64,000 nucleotides of DNA from Candidatus Melainabacteria bacterium. Lineage in GTDB: Bacteria > Cyanobacteriota > Vampirovibrionia > Obscuribacterales > Obscuribacteraceae. Every line of letters begins with the position of its first letter. The stretch's first letter is position 1. Shown here one piece after another: positions 33,656 to 42,432 of the stretch. The stretch covers positions 1 through 64,000 of the forward strand of contig JACRFZ010000045.1 of the NCBI GenBank assembly GCA_016212515.1, in the 5' to 3' direction. The notes beneath the pieces are model-generated. The model searched no databases. It had not been told where the DNA came from and saw only the letters and a list, made by a program, of their open reading frames with translations. The position numbers were made by a program, and so were the translations under genes.

Positions 33656-33895
33656 CGTGCCTACACACCCCAAACCCAGCACCGGCTCTACCTTTCCCCC
33701 ACTCTCGCTATTGCTAGCTAGCGCAATTCCTACAACACAATTTAATAGCCCCGCAGGCAAGCTTTAATGCAAAAGACCAGACAAGAGGCTTGTTTCAGCC
33801 TGGCGCGCATACCTATCATCGAAGCATCATTTCAAGATTTTTCCAAGAGAAAACCCAAACAGATAAGCCCAGCTTTCAGGCACAGCTAAACAATT

Positions 33896-33977
33896 CGAAT
33901 TCCACAGGGGAATTCGGTTTAGGCCGCCGGTTCGAGGTGTGCTCGAGCCTGCCTGCCAGTGCTGTCCCAGGGACAGC
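33896..33977 (+). promoter_or_regulatory. structured leader of the PP2C gene
   Basis: Two strong inverted repeats, CGAATTCC/GGAATTCG (33896-33916) and GCTGTCCC/GGGACAGC (33961-33977), precede the GTG start of the phosphatase gene. The frame is open upstream to a TTG at 33790, but that part lacks PP2C features, so it is read as leader. Confidence 0.4.
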
Positions 33978-34026
33978 GCCGGCAAGCTGCGCGGCATTTT
34001 CAGTCTCCTATTCAAGGACACTCACA

Positions 34027-34839
34027 GTGAGTAGCAACATCCAGACTGTTCAGACAGCAGGAGTCACCCACATCGGCGGCAGGGAGAACAATGAGGATGC
34101 TTTCAGCATTCTCTGCGGAGGCCGACTGCTGGTTGTAGCCGACGGTATGGGCGGGCATGCCGGAGGCGACCAGGCCAGCGCCCAGGCCGTCAGTTCAGTG
34201 GCAGCGCTTACCCAGCCGCTCTTGAACGACCTTGCCGACAGGGGCGAGGATCCTTCCACAGCCATCAAGAACCTGCTCCTTGAGGCCATCGAAAAAGCCA
34301 ACAGCGACATCGCCGCCCTGAACGGTTCAGCCAGCGGACGGAATCGCATGGGCACCACCCTCACCCTGGTCTACATCGGCAGGCAGCGCCTGCACATTGC
34401 CTGGGTGGGGGACAGCCGCGTCTATTTGATGCGGCAGGGCAAACTGCTGCAGTTGAATGACGACCACACCCTCAACTACGAACTCTATCGCCTCGGTAAA
34501 ATGACCCGAGAAGAGCTTCGCAGCGAAACCTCCGGACGCGGCTCCAACGTCATCACGCGCTCCCTTGGCGTGAACCGGGTGGAACCGGACTACATGGAGG
34601 AACCCCTGCAGGAAGGCGACATCGTTCTGGCCTGCAGCGACGGTCTGAACAATTCAGTCTCACCGGCACTCCTTGTATCCCACCTCAGCAAGGAGGGAAA
34701 GATGGAAGAACTGGTGAACGAACTGCTGCAAGAAGCTCTTCAGGCCGGCGCCCGCGATAACGTCACCGTGGTGGCATCCGAAATTCCAAGAAAGTGCCGC
34801 CGCCGGGGGCACTGGCTCTGGTCCTGGCTCGGACTCTAA
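34027..34839 (+). CDS. PP2C-type serine/threonine protein phosphatase
   Basis: A 270-residue metal-dependent phosphatase of the PPM family. All metal-binding motifs are present: ENNEDAF (Asp24), VVADGMGGHAGGDQAS (Asp39), GTTLTLVYIGRQRLHIAWVG followed by DSRVYLMRQGKL, LACSDGLNN and ARDNVTVV, so it should be active. It ends with a basic, Trp-rich tail (KCRRRGHWLWSWLGL) that may dock on the membrane. The preferred GTG start at 34027 has CAAGGA nine bases upstream. The partner kinase is not adjacent; the kinase-fold protein at 2935 is the only one in the window. Confidence 0.9.
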   Translation: MSSNIQTVQTAGVTHIGGRENNEDAFSILCGGRLLVVADGMGGHAGGDQASAQAVSSVAALTQPLLNDLADRGEDPSTAIKNLLLEAIEKANSDIAALNGSASGRNRMGTTLTLVYIGRQRLHIAWVGDSRVYLMRQGKLLQLNDDHTLNYELYRLGKMTREELRSETSGRGSNVITRSLGVNRVEPDYMEEPLQEGDIVLACSDGLNNSVSPALLVSHLSKEGKMEELVNELLQEALQAGARDNVTVVASEIPRKCRRRGHWLWSWLGL

Positions 34840-34872
34840 GCAGTCCGGGTCTAGCTCAGTCTGTTTCTACAA

Positions 34873-34900
34873 AACAAGCGGCTTGGTCGAGCCGCTTGTT
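34873..34900 (+). terminator. hairpin after PP2C gene
   Basis: Perfect 11-bp stem AACAAGCGGCT (34873-34883) with AGCCGCTTGTT (34890-34900). Only two T residues follow. Confidence 0.65.
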
Positions 34901-34937
34901 GCATTCGGTTTCACCCTCATTTTCAGGAGACTGACTT

Positions 34938-35372
34938 ATGGCTTCCTACACCAACCGCTTTCACCACTGCCGCAGCGCCGCTCTCAACCTCATCCACGAA
35001 CTCTTGACCCTCGATACTCGCCTGCAAGAAGACGAGAATCGCGCTCTCAAGAACGGCAACGAAAAGCTGCACGCTGCCGCCGTGGTGGTCCAATATCACC
35101 TGGACTACGCCCTCGAGCGAGCGCGAGCGGCCACCGTCGTACCAACCAACTCCAGTGGTCCCGCCAAACCCCGGGAGCACATGGAAAACCAGGACGCCTA
35201 CGAACGCTTCCTGGAAAACGGGCAGACCCTCGCCCATCGAAGCAAACTCAGCGAGGCTCAGTGCCTCGACCTGCTGCTCGCCCAAGCGGAACTGGCTCTG
35301 CGCCACTCCCGCGAGACTCTGGAGCTCATGCACCGCGTCTATGCAGACGAAGGCCTGGCTCTGGAAAACTAG
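34938..35372 (+). CDS. small helical protein, 144 residues
   Basis: Soluble, nearly all helical: an N-terminal His/Cys-containing helix (NRFHHCRSAALNLIHELLTL), a central helix (EKLHAAAVVVQYHLDYALERARA) and a C-terminal pair (EAQCLDLLLAQAELALRHSRE). TTCAGGAG precedes the ATG. Between the phosphatase and the receiver-like gene on the same strand. The opposite frame is open over the same length but has no ribosome site. Not recognised. Confidence 0.75.
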   Translation: MASYTNRFHHCRSAALNLIHELLTLDTRLQEDENRALKNGNEKLHAAAVVVQYHLDYALERARAATVVPTNSSGPAKPREHMENQDAYERFLENGQTLAHRSKLSEAQCLDLLLAQAELALRHSRETLELMHRVYADEGLALEN

Positions 35373-35438
35373 TTCCATCAACACTCAAGACATTAGCCTT
35401 TAAGAAAGGCTGAAAGGATCAAAACACGGTGCTTCGCC

Positions 35439-35948
35439 ATGAAAACTCTAATTGTTCAAGACTTCCGGGCAATTGGCAGCCTGGAGGCGAAAACCCTTAG
35501 CCAGAGCGGTCACCACGTAACCTGGGTGACCGGCTTCAAAGACGTGCAGGCCCTCCTGGCCATTTCTCCCGCAGGAGAAGCCGTCACACTCGACACTGAC
35601 TACGACCTGGCCATTGTGGACGGTGAGCTGGACGGACCCAGCGGACACACCGAGCCTCTGGGCGAAGCCGTAGTGTCACGCCTCAACCAGGCGGGCGTGG
35701 TCTGTATCGCCAACAGCTCTCAGGAAGATTACAACAAGCGCATGCTGAGAGCCGGTGCCAGAAGCGCCATCAACCAGCTTGTTTTGTTTGCCTGTCTGGC
35801 GGTGGCGCATCTGGTGCAAGCCGAGGACCTGCTTTGCCCTGATGAAACCAAGGCAGCCCTGCTCAGCCAGGGCTTGCTGCAATTCATCAGCGAGAGCCCG
35901 GGCAAGGAATTGCGCCAGGCTACTGAAGCAGCCCTCTCGGCAGGCTGA
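35439..35948 (+). CDS. receiver-like protein, 169 residues
   Basis: A CheY-like fold seems likely: strand MKTLIVQDF, helix (AIGSLEAKTLSQSGH), strand HVTWVTGF, DYDLAIVDGELDGPSGH in the place of the phospho-Asp strand (D-x-x-L-x-x-V-D), VVCIANSS strand ending in Ser, and a final helix (GKELRQATEAALSAG). Unlike the receiver-like gene at 8758 it keeps an Asp at the expected phosphorylation site, although the N-terminal acidic pair is reduced to one Asp. No output domain. The ribosome site is weak (AAGGATC, 20 bases away). Ends at a strong terminator. Confidence 0.7.
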   Translation: MKTLIVQDFRAIGSLEAKTLSQSGHHVTWVTGFKDVQALLAISPAGEAVTLDTDYDLAIVDGELDGPSGHTEPLGEAVVSRLNQAGVVCIANSSQEDYNKRMLRAGARSAINQLVLFACLAVAHLVQAEDLLCPDETKAALLSQGLLQFISESPGKELRQATEAALSAG

Positions 35949-35980
35949 GAAAACCACATTCCACGTGAATTGGGCAATTC

Positions 35981-36019
35981 AAAGGGCATCGAAAAGAAAC
36001 AACCTTTTCGATGCCCTTT
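35981..36019 (+). terminator. intrinsic terminator
   Basis: Perfect 16-bp stem: AAAGGGCATCGAAAAG (35981-35996) with CTTTTCGATGCCCTTT (36004-36019), loop AAACAAC. Confidence 0.85.
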
Positions 36020-36287
36020 GCACCCAATAATTCCTCACAATGCTTTTTTGACTTTTTCTACTGTATTGCTGAGTAGCTCAAGGGTAATGATTAAATAAAG
36101 AAGCCTGTGGTCGTTTCCGGAACTACCTGCCTTCCAAACTCAGGTGTGAGAAGCTAAAACTGAGATTTCCTCTGAGATGGGGAACGTGCCGCGAGCCCGC
36201 ACACTCCTATCGACCCGCCAGGCCAAAAACAAGTCAGAAAGAAAAGACCATCCCTGGTCTTTCTCAATCTAAACGGCTAAACCCTTG

Positions 36288-36986
36288 CTAAGCAGCCTTG
36301 CCCGTAAACGCAGCCAGGGCAGTAGCTTCGTTTTGCTTGATGGCTGCCAGATTTGCTTGATATCTTTGACAGGCAGCCAACTCACCTTGACGGTGTGCTT
36401 CGAAAATTTCCCGAAGGTTCTGCTCATGCAAATCTGAGATGGGCTTTTGCCTTTCATGAAACAGTCTCCTAGCTTCTTTCTCTTCGGCTTCCAGCGATTT
36501 CCTTTGCGCCTCAAACTCCGCGGTAAGCTCATCCAGAGTCTTTTCACCGACAGGTGAGGTTACTCTCTGGCTGAAGTCAACAATAGGTAAAGACGGTAAA
36601 TCGCAAGATGAAAGCCCGGCTTCACTCAGACCTGCTAAATAGTCATCGAGCGCTTTCTTCAATTTATCAATCGCTTTTCGGCTTCTGGCCAGGCCATCAT
36701 CAATTGACTGGCGGCGCGCGCAGGCAGCTTTGTAGTCCTCAACAAGTTTGTCCATCCGCTTTTTTATCTCAGCACACTCAGTCAAATATTCATTGTAAGG
36801 CGCCGCCTTATCTTGCTCGGTTTTCGCCAGCGAAGCTTGCACTGCATTGGTCCGCCTGGCATCATTCTCTCTTTTCTCATCCTGCCAAACCCGGCTTGCT
36901 GTCTCTTCCGCCAGACGGCAGGCCGCGATGACACTGTTGAGTTGGCTAGAGGCGCCTAGCAAAGTTGATACATTTTCTGCTTGCAT
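36288..36986 (-). CDS. coiled-coil protein with ALAAFTG C-terminal motif
   Basis: A 232-residue hydrophilic protein, long coiled coil over residues 25-125 and 150-210 (AEIKKRMDKLVEDYKAACAR; EFEAQRKSLEAEEKEARRLF). A non-helical hinge (LSSCDLPSLPIVDFSQRV) lies between. It ends ANLAAIKQNEATALAAFTGK then AA; the last 17 residues resemble the coding fragment at 40590-40703 (AIKAKEAEALAAFTG). GGAG precedes the ATG. Function unknown; a structural or scaffold role is inferred only from the coiled coil. Confidence 0.8.
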   Translation of the reverse strand: MQAENVSTLLGASSQLNSVIAACRLAEETASRVWQDEKRENDARRTNAVQASLAKTEQDKAAPYNEYLTECAEIKKRMDKLVEDYKAACARRQSIDDGLARSRKAIDKLKKALDDYLAGLSEAGLSSCDLPSLPIVDFSQRVTSPVGEKTLDELTAEFEAQRKSLEAEEKEARRLFHERQKPISDLHEQNLREIFEAHRQGELAACQRYQANLAAIKQNEATALAAFTGKAA

Positions 36987-37187
36987 AAATATCTCTCCAA
37001 AATAATTCTAAGAACCGTAAGCCAAACGCTCTTACATAATTTGAATTTTCAAATGCGCCGCCAGTGAGGATTACCCCATCCGCGCAAAGTGGAGCAGCAA
37101 GGAATCAAGCCCTTGAACCTTTACCTATCAGGTTCCACAGCTGACGTTATACTTGCCGCTTAGTGCTCAGGCTCAACCATCAGCCCA

Positions 37188-37742
37188 TCACACACCAAAA
37201 AATCCGACCTGACTCAGTCGGCCTGGATACAGCATTCCCGCATGTTCAACCATCTCCTCGAAAGCTTGATTCCTGCGACTTTCACACTCCTTCTCGTCAC
37301 AGCGCTCATCCTGTCCTCGGTAAGAGATAACACGCAGCACATTCCACTTTTCTTCTCCCAGAATAGAGAGCACCGCACAGTAAGACGGATAATGAAAGGC
37401 ATCGGTCTCGATGCGCAAGGTCCGGTTTCCATCGAGGCGCGCGTAAAAGACATTTTCAGGAAGCCCTGTAATTGACTTTTGGCGCCATGGATTGTATGAC
37501 GTGTTGGGGACCGCGTAGAGATATTCTACTAACTCCATAGCCGCCTCGAAGGCCTCGTCCTCGCTCTTACCGTGGCTATTGCCCACACCGACCCAACCTT
37601 TCTCGGCGGTGAGCAAGCAAATTCCGGCCACATAACCGACTCCTTTTGTAATGTCGATACGGAGCTGATTAATGCCAATCTTCGCGTAATAAATTCCTTC
37701 AATAACCTGCCAATTTACACCTGCAACCACAATTGTCTTCAT
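37188..37742 (-). CDS. unrecognised protein, 184 residues
   Basis: Soluble mixed alpha/beta protein, with Trp-rich patches (VNWQVIEGIYY; KGWVGVGNSHG) and a Cys pair in the C-terminal part (DERCDEKECESRRNQ). The start at 37742 has AGAAGG. A longer frame to 37823 overlaps a terminator hairpin and is not supported. No family recognised. Confidence 0.75.
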   Translation of the reverse strand: MKTIVVAGVNWQVIEGIYYAKIGINQLRIDITKGVGYVAGICLLTAEKGWVGVGNSHGKSEDEAFEAAMELVEYLYAVPNTSYNPWRQKSITGLPENVFYARLDGNRTLRIETDAFHYPSYCAVLSILGEEKWNVLRVISYRGQDERCDEKECESRRNQAFEEMVEHAGMLYPGRLSQVGFFGV

Positions 37743-37778
37743 AGTATTACCTTCTAAAATGTAAGTTTTTGAAAATGC

Positions 37779-37811
37779 GAAAGGAGAGAGATTGCCGTTC
37801 TCTCTCCTTTC
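37779..37811 (-). terminator. intrinsic terminator after beta-helical gene
   Basis: Perfect 12-bp stem GAAAGGAGAGAG (37779-37790) with CTCTCTCCTTTC (37800-37811); on the minus strand GCATTTTC follows. Confidence 0.75.
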
Positions 37812-37833
37812 TTGTGCGCTCAACGCTCAACAA

Positions 37834-38736
37834 TCAGCCGATGGTCACCGCAGAAGTTAGTGAACGCTCAGCCTTGAGCTTCTTGAAGTCGCCCCGGAAC
37901 TCCACAGTGGAACAGCCGCTAGCCTTGGCAATGCCGCACCGGGCTGAACCGGAGTTGACAGAAAGACGGCAGACGCCGGAAAGCAAGGCATTCACAACTT
38001 CGGCGCGCAAGGAGCCGATGGTAGAACTGCCCTGCCCATCGCTTTCATAGCAAAAGACACCGGCACGAATGGAGCGGCAACTGAAGTAAGTGGAACCACT
38101 CACCTTCACTTCAAAGCTCTCCAGACCTTCCAGCCGCCCGGCTTCAATATTGGCGCTGCCCGAACCGCTCAAACTTATAGAGCCCCCGGCGAAGTCTCCC
38201 AGATCGGCATCCAGAGAGCCGCTCCATTCCAGGTTAAGACTGCCGGCATAGCCCTGCGGCACGGTAATTTCGATGCACTCCCGAGAATCAGTAGCACTCT
38301 CAACGGTGCAGATTTTGTCTCCGGCAATGAAGTCACCGCCGCAAATAACATCCCCACCGAAAAAGACTCCACCACCGGTGTTGATCACAGTGCCGGTGTT
38401 GATTACCCCGCCCTTCACATTACCGCCGATGTAGACACCTCCCTCCCCAACTGAAATTTGCCCACCATTGCGACCGCCGCCGATTACGACACCACCCTTG
38501 CCGACCACGACGTCACCATCAACGTCGACAGTGGCGGTTGCTCTATGCTTACCTGCCTTCTGCAGAAAAACACCGGCTTCCGCTACAAAGCGCCATTGCT
38601 CCGGGTCACTGACTTTCACAGTCAAATCTTTACCTGTGCCCGACACGAATCGCACACTGGCGTTCTTGACCGTGATGGCAAGCTCATTGACGGAAGCGGG
38701 AATGGTAGCAAGGAAAACGAGAGCGGTTTTGCTCAT
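37834..38736 (-). CDS. beta-helical protein with DUF2807-like domain
   Basis: A 300-residue protein. Residues 70-145 are Gly/Val/Ile repeats (VVVGKGGVVIGGG, GGQISVGEGGVYIGGNVKGG, VINTGGGVFFGG), typical of a right-handed beta helix as in bactofilins. Residues 160-290 resemble DUF2807 (head GIN) solenoids: SISLSGSGSANIEAG, FEVKVSGSTYFSCRSIRAG, SVNSGSARCGIAKASG. DUF2807 proteins are usually exported, but the N terminus (MSKTALVFLATIPASVNEL) is not a clear signal peptide. AGGTGA precedes the ATG. Probably a structural or polymer-forming protein. Confidence 0.78.
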   Translation of the reverse strand: MSKTALVFLATIPASVNELAITVKNASVRFVSGTGKDLTVKVSDPEQWRFVAEAGVFLQKAGKHRATATVDVDGDVVVGKGGVVIGGGRNGGQISVGEGGVYIGGNVKGGVINTGTVINTGGGVFFGGDVICGGDFIAGDKICTVESATDSRECIEITVPQGYAGSLNLEWSGSLDADLGDFAGGSISLSGSGSANIEAGRLEGLESFEVKVSGSTYFSCRSIRAGVFCYESDGQGSSTIGSLRAEVVNALLSGVCRLSVNSGSARCGIAKASGCSTVEFRGDFKKLKAERSLTSAVTIG

Positions 38737-39946
38737 TTAGATCACCTGTATGCTCTGAACGTGCTTGAAAGGGAAACCGGATTAACCGATGTCCACCGGC
38801 TCGAAGACTCAGTCTCTGACTCTGAACTGAAAAGGACTGGGTCCAAGAACACTCCAAATTGCCTCTAATACGGGCCCCGGCCCACAAACAACAGCGCAAA
38901 ATGCTCACTGCTCAATTAATAATTCCATTTGTGGGAATGCGCTGATAGCTATGACTGGCTTAAAAAGGCTCCGGTAAAAGACAAAGTGAAGATACCAAAG
39001 CCTATGAAATCTCATGAAAATAAGGAAGATCAAAATATTATCTGTAGAAACACCAAAAATGGCGCCAATAGCTACAAACAGGCTAAAATTCGTAATTGCT
39101 CTCTTCCTATGCAAATGAAAGAAAACCCTGAGCCTGAACAAGAGAACATTACACGCCTCTAACCGTCCCATCAAGCAACCCCAAATCGTCCTTTTCGCAA
39201 TCACAGTTCCGCCACATAGAAGGACACACACAACGACTTCCGCAATATCTGGCATTGCAAATGGCCGGTTTCAACTTTCCCAAGCATCTAAATCGGCATC
39301 ATGCCCTGATTCCCAGACGACTATCAATCTCGACCGGAAACAGCCACAGTCAGAACAGTTTCAAACTAAATCACGAGACACTACCAAATATTTTCCCTGC
39401 AATCAGTCAAAAGCCTTCACCTGTGAGACTTTAGCTAAACAGGCAAAGATAAGCCCGCGCTAATTTACTTTCTGGGAGGAATACGATGCCCGCTCACTGC
39501 CAATCTGCCTTCCGCTTGCCATAGACATCCCCAGAAACCACACCGCAGCAGACTCCAGACCATAAACAGCGGTAGCAAACACCTGCAACAGCAACTCCCG
39601 GATTCACTTGCAGCAGAGATACAGTCTCTAGTACGACAGAAAGTGAATTTCAATTGCATCTTCCTCAAAGGATAAATACCTCAACCAACCTTGTCCCGGC
39701 CGCCACGGAAAGCAAAACTCTCTCGCCTTGAACGAGAGCGGCAAGGACTGCCGACCAACGGACAAGTGCAATTGTTCATTCATGGCTAAAAGCAATAGCA
39801 ATGCCAATCCCAAACCAATAGTGCACCGATGAGGCGACCGGCTTATCCGAGCCCTGCCGCTACTTCGCTGCACCGATGCCGGTGTCTGAGCCTGGACACG
39901 AGACCCGGCATCAATCAATTCATCCAGGCCGATACGGAGACAAACC
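38737..39946. other. 1.2-kb intergenic region
   Basis: A gap between minus-strand and plus-strand genes. The minus-strand frame at 38905-39255 has hydrophobic parts but no ribosome site, and that at 39628-39975 overlaps the next gene. Composition is A/T-richer than in the flanking genes. I see no RNA gene or repeat. Confidence 0.4.
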
Positions 39947-40597
39947 ATGTTCAATTCAAAAGACAAAGCCGCCACTGTTTCTCTGGCAACACTCTCAACC
40001 TGCCTGGCTCAGTATCCCTTCAAAGACCTGACCACACTGCCCGGATTTGAGCCGGTTCAGTGCGAACTGGAGCTTCTGACTAAGTACAAAGCCTACAGGG
40101 AACTTCTAATACGCTTCGTGGAAGAAAAAGAAGCCAACAATCAGGCCTTTTCGCAATTGCGCCGGGAGGACCAGCAAAGGGAAGCCAATCACCCAACTGA
40201 GGGCGACAAGGAAAACGGTAGAAAACGATTGAGTTATGCCAGTTCAAGACTGACCCTGGAACTCATCTACGACGCATTGCTAGATTCCGCACTGGAGCTT
40301 CAAACAGTCCTTGCCAATCCAATCACCCCTGACTACCTGGTGGAACTAGGCGGTGTCTCTATGCGCAGGCAAAGCCTATACCTAACCAATCGAAACATGG
40401 CGGCAGGCCTTCTCGGCTACTTTCTCAAAATCAAAGCCTGGATGTGCTCAGTCAATTCTCGCCCGCAGCATGAAGGAACACTCAACGGCGGTTCACTCAC
40501 CTTGCCGAATGAAGTCTTCAGACTGCTTACCGCAAATGGCAGGGAGTTCCTTTACAACCACTATGTGCAGGAAAGATACGTGCGCCCGGCTGAATAG
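39947..40597 (+). CDS. unrecognised helical protein, 216 residues, possibly frameshifted
   Basis: Soluble protein, charged helix in the middle (FVEEKEANNQAFSQLRREDQQREAN), then a long helical domain. The frame ends YVRPAE and a stop at 40597. Directly after it, another frame continues with coding-like sequence ending AIKAKEAEALAAFTG, a motif also at the end of the 36288 product. A single-base shift near 40590 would join them to a 251-residue protein. CGGAGAC precedes the ATG. Confidence 0.7.
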   Translation: MFNSKDKAATVSLATLSTCLAQYPFKDLTTLPGFEPVQCELELLTKYKAYRELLIRFVEEKEANNQAFSQLRREDQQREANHPTEGDKENGRKRLSYASSRLTLELIYDALLDSALELQTVLANPITPDYLVELGGVSMRRQSLYLTNRNMAAGLLGYFLKIKAWMCSVNSRPQHEGTLNGGSLTLPNEVFRLLTANGREFLYNHYVQERYVRPAE

Positions 40598-40703
40598 CCA
40601 GGTGGCAAACGACTTAGCTAGACACGAACACTGGCTAACCATGGAAGCCATCAAGGCAAAAGAAGCCGAGGCTCTGGCAGCTTTTACCGGCGTCGGCGCT
40701 TGA
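40590..40703 (+). pseudogene. C-terminal coding fragment with ALAAFTG motif
   Basis: About 35 codons in the +1 frame relative to the 39947 gene: SQVANDLARHEHWLTMEAIK followed by AKEAEALAAFTGVGA. The ending resembles that of the 36288 coiled-coil protein. There is no ribosome site ahead of the possible GTG at 40602. It is read as the displaced end of the 39947 gene (frameshift, or sequencing error), or as a remnant of a coiled-coil paralogue. Confidence 0.5.
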
Positions 40704-40764
40704 TTATTGCTTAGGCTTTTCAACAAAGATCAAACAAACATCCTTCACCCAAATGAGGTAAACC

Positions 40765-40977
40765 GTGGAATGCATCCTGGCTGAAATACTGCTTGAACTT
40801 GTACCGGTTCTGGGAATGGTCATGAGACAAGGACTGATAATGCCCTCTCTCAATAAGGCTATGAGAGAAAAGCAGCATACCAACAGGCTTCTGGAGTTGC
40901 GCAGCCGCAGACTGAAAGAGCTGGAAGCCCAGGGTGTTGATTTGATTGAATTCTATCGCCGCCTAAACAAAGCTTGA
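40765..40977 (+). CDS. small helical protein, 70 residues
   Basis: An N-terminal hydrophobic helix (MECILAEILLELVPVLGMV) is followed by a basic coiled-coil-like helix (NKAMREKQHTNRLLELRSRR, LKELEAQG). GTG start with GAGG seven bases upstream. A terminator follows directly. Possibly membrane-tethered. Not recognised. Confidence 0.65.
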   Translation: MECILAEILLELVPVLGMVMRQGLIMPSLNKAMREKQHTNRLLELRSRRLKELEAQGVDLIEFYRRLNKA

Positions 40978-40981
40978 ATGA

Positions 40982-41024
40982 ATGAAGGCAAACTGACCAG
41001 ACGGTCTCTTTGCCTTCATATTTT
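40982..41024 (+). terminator. intrinsic terminator
   Basis: Perfect 11-bp stem ATGAAGGCAAA (40982-40992) with TTTGCCTTCAT (41009-41019), an inner GACC/GGTC pair, and ATTTTT after the stem. Confidence 0.85.
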
Positions 41025-41227
41025 TCGCTCCTCCTACTACCGCCTGTAGTTTTTCCGGGTAAAAATTTTTCGCAGAACCTGAACACACATAGAAAAATGA
41101 CCGACAGAAGGCACGCTGCTTTCCGTCGGTCAAACACTACCGGAGCTTCATGAGGCAGGGACAGGGTCTGGGTATTCGACCCTGCCCTGCTCATGATGCA
41201 AGAGGAAACAGAGAACTGCTCTCCTTG

Positions 41228-41884
41228 CTAACGCTCCACAGGCAGGCGCTTCACCTTCACATTGGCAAAGCCCATCGCCTTGAGCTTACGTGCCGTGGAC
41301 TTGTTACGCACCCAGACCTCTTGAGCCTGGCGCAAGTCCAGCCGGGGTACCAGCAGTTGCACGTCATGCAAAGCCTTGCGCGAATGGTTGTACCAGCGCG
41401 CCATCGACCACGATTTTTTGAACAGGGATCGAACGGCCTGCACACCAATCTTCGCCTCATGGAGATGCTGATTCATGGTTTCGTTCAGCACAATGTGCCA
41501 GGCCATGTAGTCGGTAAACACCGCCTCATGAGCCGCTACCGCCTCCTTGCCGAAGACGAACAACACATTGTTGGGGAACTCACCTTTGCGCCGATAGACA
41601 TTGGCAATGGTGCCATCGTCCCTGCGCTCAGTACCAATGAAGCGTTGCCACTGGTTAACGTAGCCAGTCATAGAGACTGCCTCTTCGGGGCCTACCGCTA
41701 AGAAGAGCGGGAAAAATCCAAGTCGCTCCTCCGCCCAGCGATAAGCCGGCAGGAAGTCGGTATCGGAAAAGGCCGGGTCAGGGAGCAAGACTCCATAGGA
41801 CACGCCGCTCAGGGGCATGCAGTGGTAAAGCCGCACCGCCTGCTTATCGGGCAGGGCGAGAGGCTTATCGTGTTGATTTTTCAT
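41228..41884 (-). CDS. unrecognised protein, 218 residues
   Basis: A soluble basic protein; the first half is alpha/beta (VSYGVLLPDPAFSDTDFLPA, LGFFPLFLAVGPEEAVSM), the second is helical and rich in Lys, Arg, Trp and His (RSLFKKSWSMARWYNHSRKA), ending KLKAMGFANVKVKRLPVER. An AGGAG lies 13 bases from the ATG, a bit far. Hairpins on both sides suggest a single-gene unit. No family recognised. Confidence 0.75.
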   Translation of the reverse strand: MKNQHDKPLALPDKQAVRLYHCMPLSGVSYGVLLPDPAFSDTDFLPAYRWAEERLGFFPLFLAVGPEEAVSMTGYVNQWQRFIGTERRDDGTIANVYRRKGEFPNNVLFVFGKEAVAAHEAVFTDYMAWHIVLNETMNQHLHEAKIGVQAVRSLFKKSWSMARWYNHSRKALHDVQLLVPRLDLRQAQEVWVRNKSTARKLKAMGFANVKVKRLPVER

Positions 41885-41977
41885 AACTATGGACTGCTCC
41901 TGAAAGTAAATACAGAAAGGTTTCTAGTGATCCCTCAATCTGTGCTCACACCGGTTAAACCCCTGTGAGACCTCCTT

Positions 41978-42232
41978 TTAGAACGCTCCGAGTGTCATCT
42001 GCTCGCAAAACGCCGCCATCTCGCTTTCCGCGCAGAAACTGAACACATCCGAGTGCTTCAAAGCCCCGAGTTGCAGGCCGCGGACCAGAAACATGCTGTC
42101 CTCGATCTGAATCGGAGCATAGCTTTCGTCGAGAACGAAGTTGGGGATACGGCGAGCATTGGCCAGGGCCGTTGCTTCCCTTTTTGCGTTCTGAATGAAA
42201 ACCAGCGTGAAGCCGTTGGTGTTGTTCGTCAT
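41978..42232 (-). CDS. small unrecognised protein, 84 residues
   Basis: Soluble, mixed: strand GFTLVFIQNAKREATAL, then IPNFVLDESYAPIQIEDSMF and a C-terminal helix with two Cys (FSFCAESEMAAFCEQM). AAGGAA precedes the ATG at 42232. A hairpin-rich gap separates it from the 42433 gene. No family recognised. Confidence 0.7.
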   Translation of the reverse strand: MTNNTNGFTLVFIQNAKREATALANARRIPNFVLDESYAPIQIEDSMFLVRGLQLGALKHSDVFSFCAESEMAAFCEQMTLGAF

Positions 42233-42276
42233 TAGTTAATTCCTTGTTTTTTTTGAGGCCAGGATTCGCCCCCAGA

Positions 42277-42305
42277 GGGAAAGGACCTCAAGGTCCCTTC
42301 CCCCC
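42277..42305 (-). terminator. imperfect hairpin after 42433 gene
   Basis: GGGAAAGGACC (42277-42287) can pair with GGTCCCTTCCC (42292-42302) allowing a bulge. On the minus strand the region is followed, 20 bases on, by a long A/T-rich stretch before the next gene. Confidence 0.4.
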
Positions 42306-42432
42306 AGTCAAAGAAGAAGGCTACCTGGCGAGAACCTGACTAGAATTCAGGTCGGGCAATCGGCCCGCACAAGGCCGATTGAATTCGTAACAGCAAGCAG
42401 ACCTGCATGATTCTGCAAGTCTGTGCTTCAAA

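Noticed and set aside
34923..35384. Open frame antisense to the 34938 gene
   Set aside because: No ribosome site, while the plus-strand gene has AGGAG.
38905..39255. Minus-strand hydrophobic frame of 116 codons
   Set aside because: No ribosome site, unusual composition and no continuing operon context.
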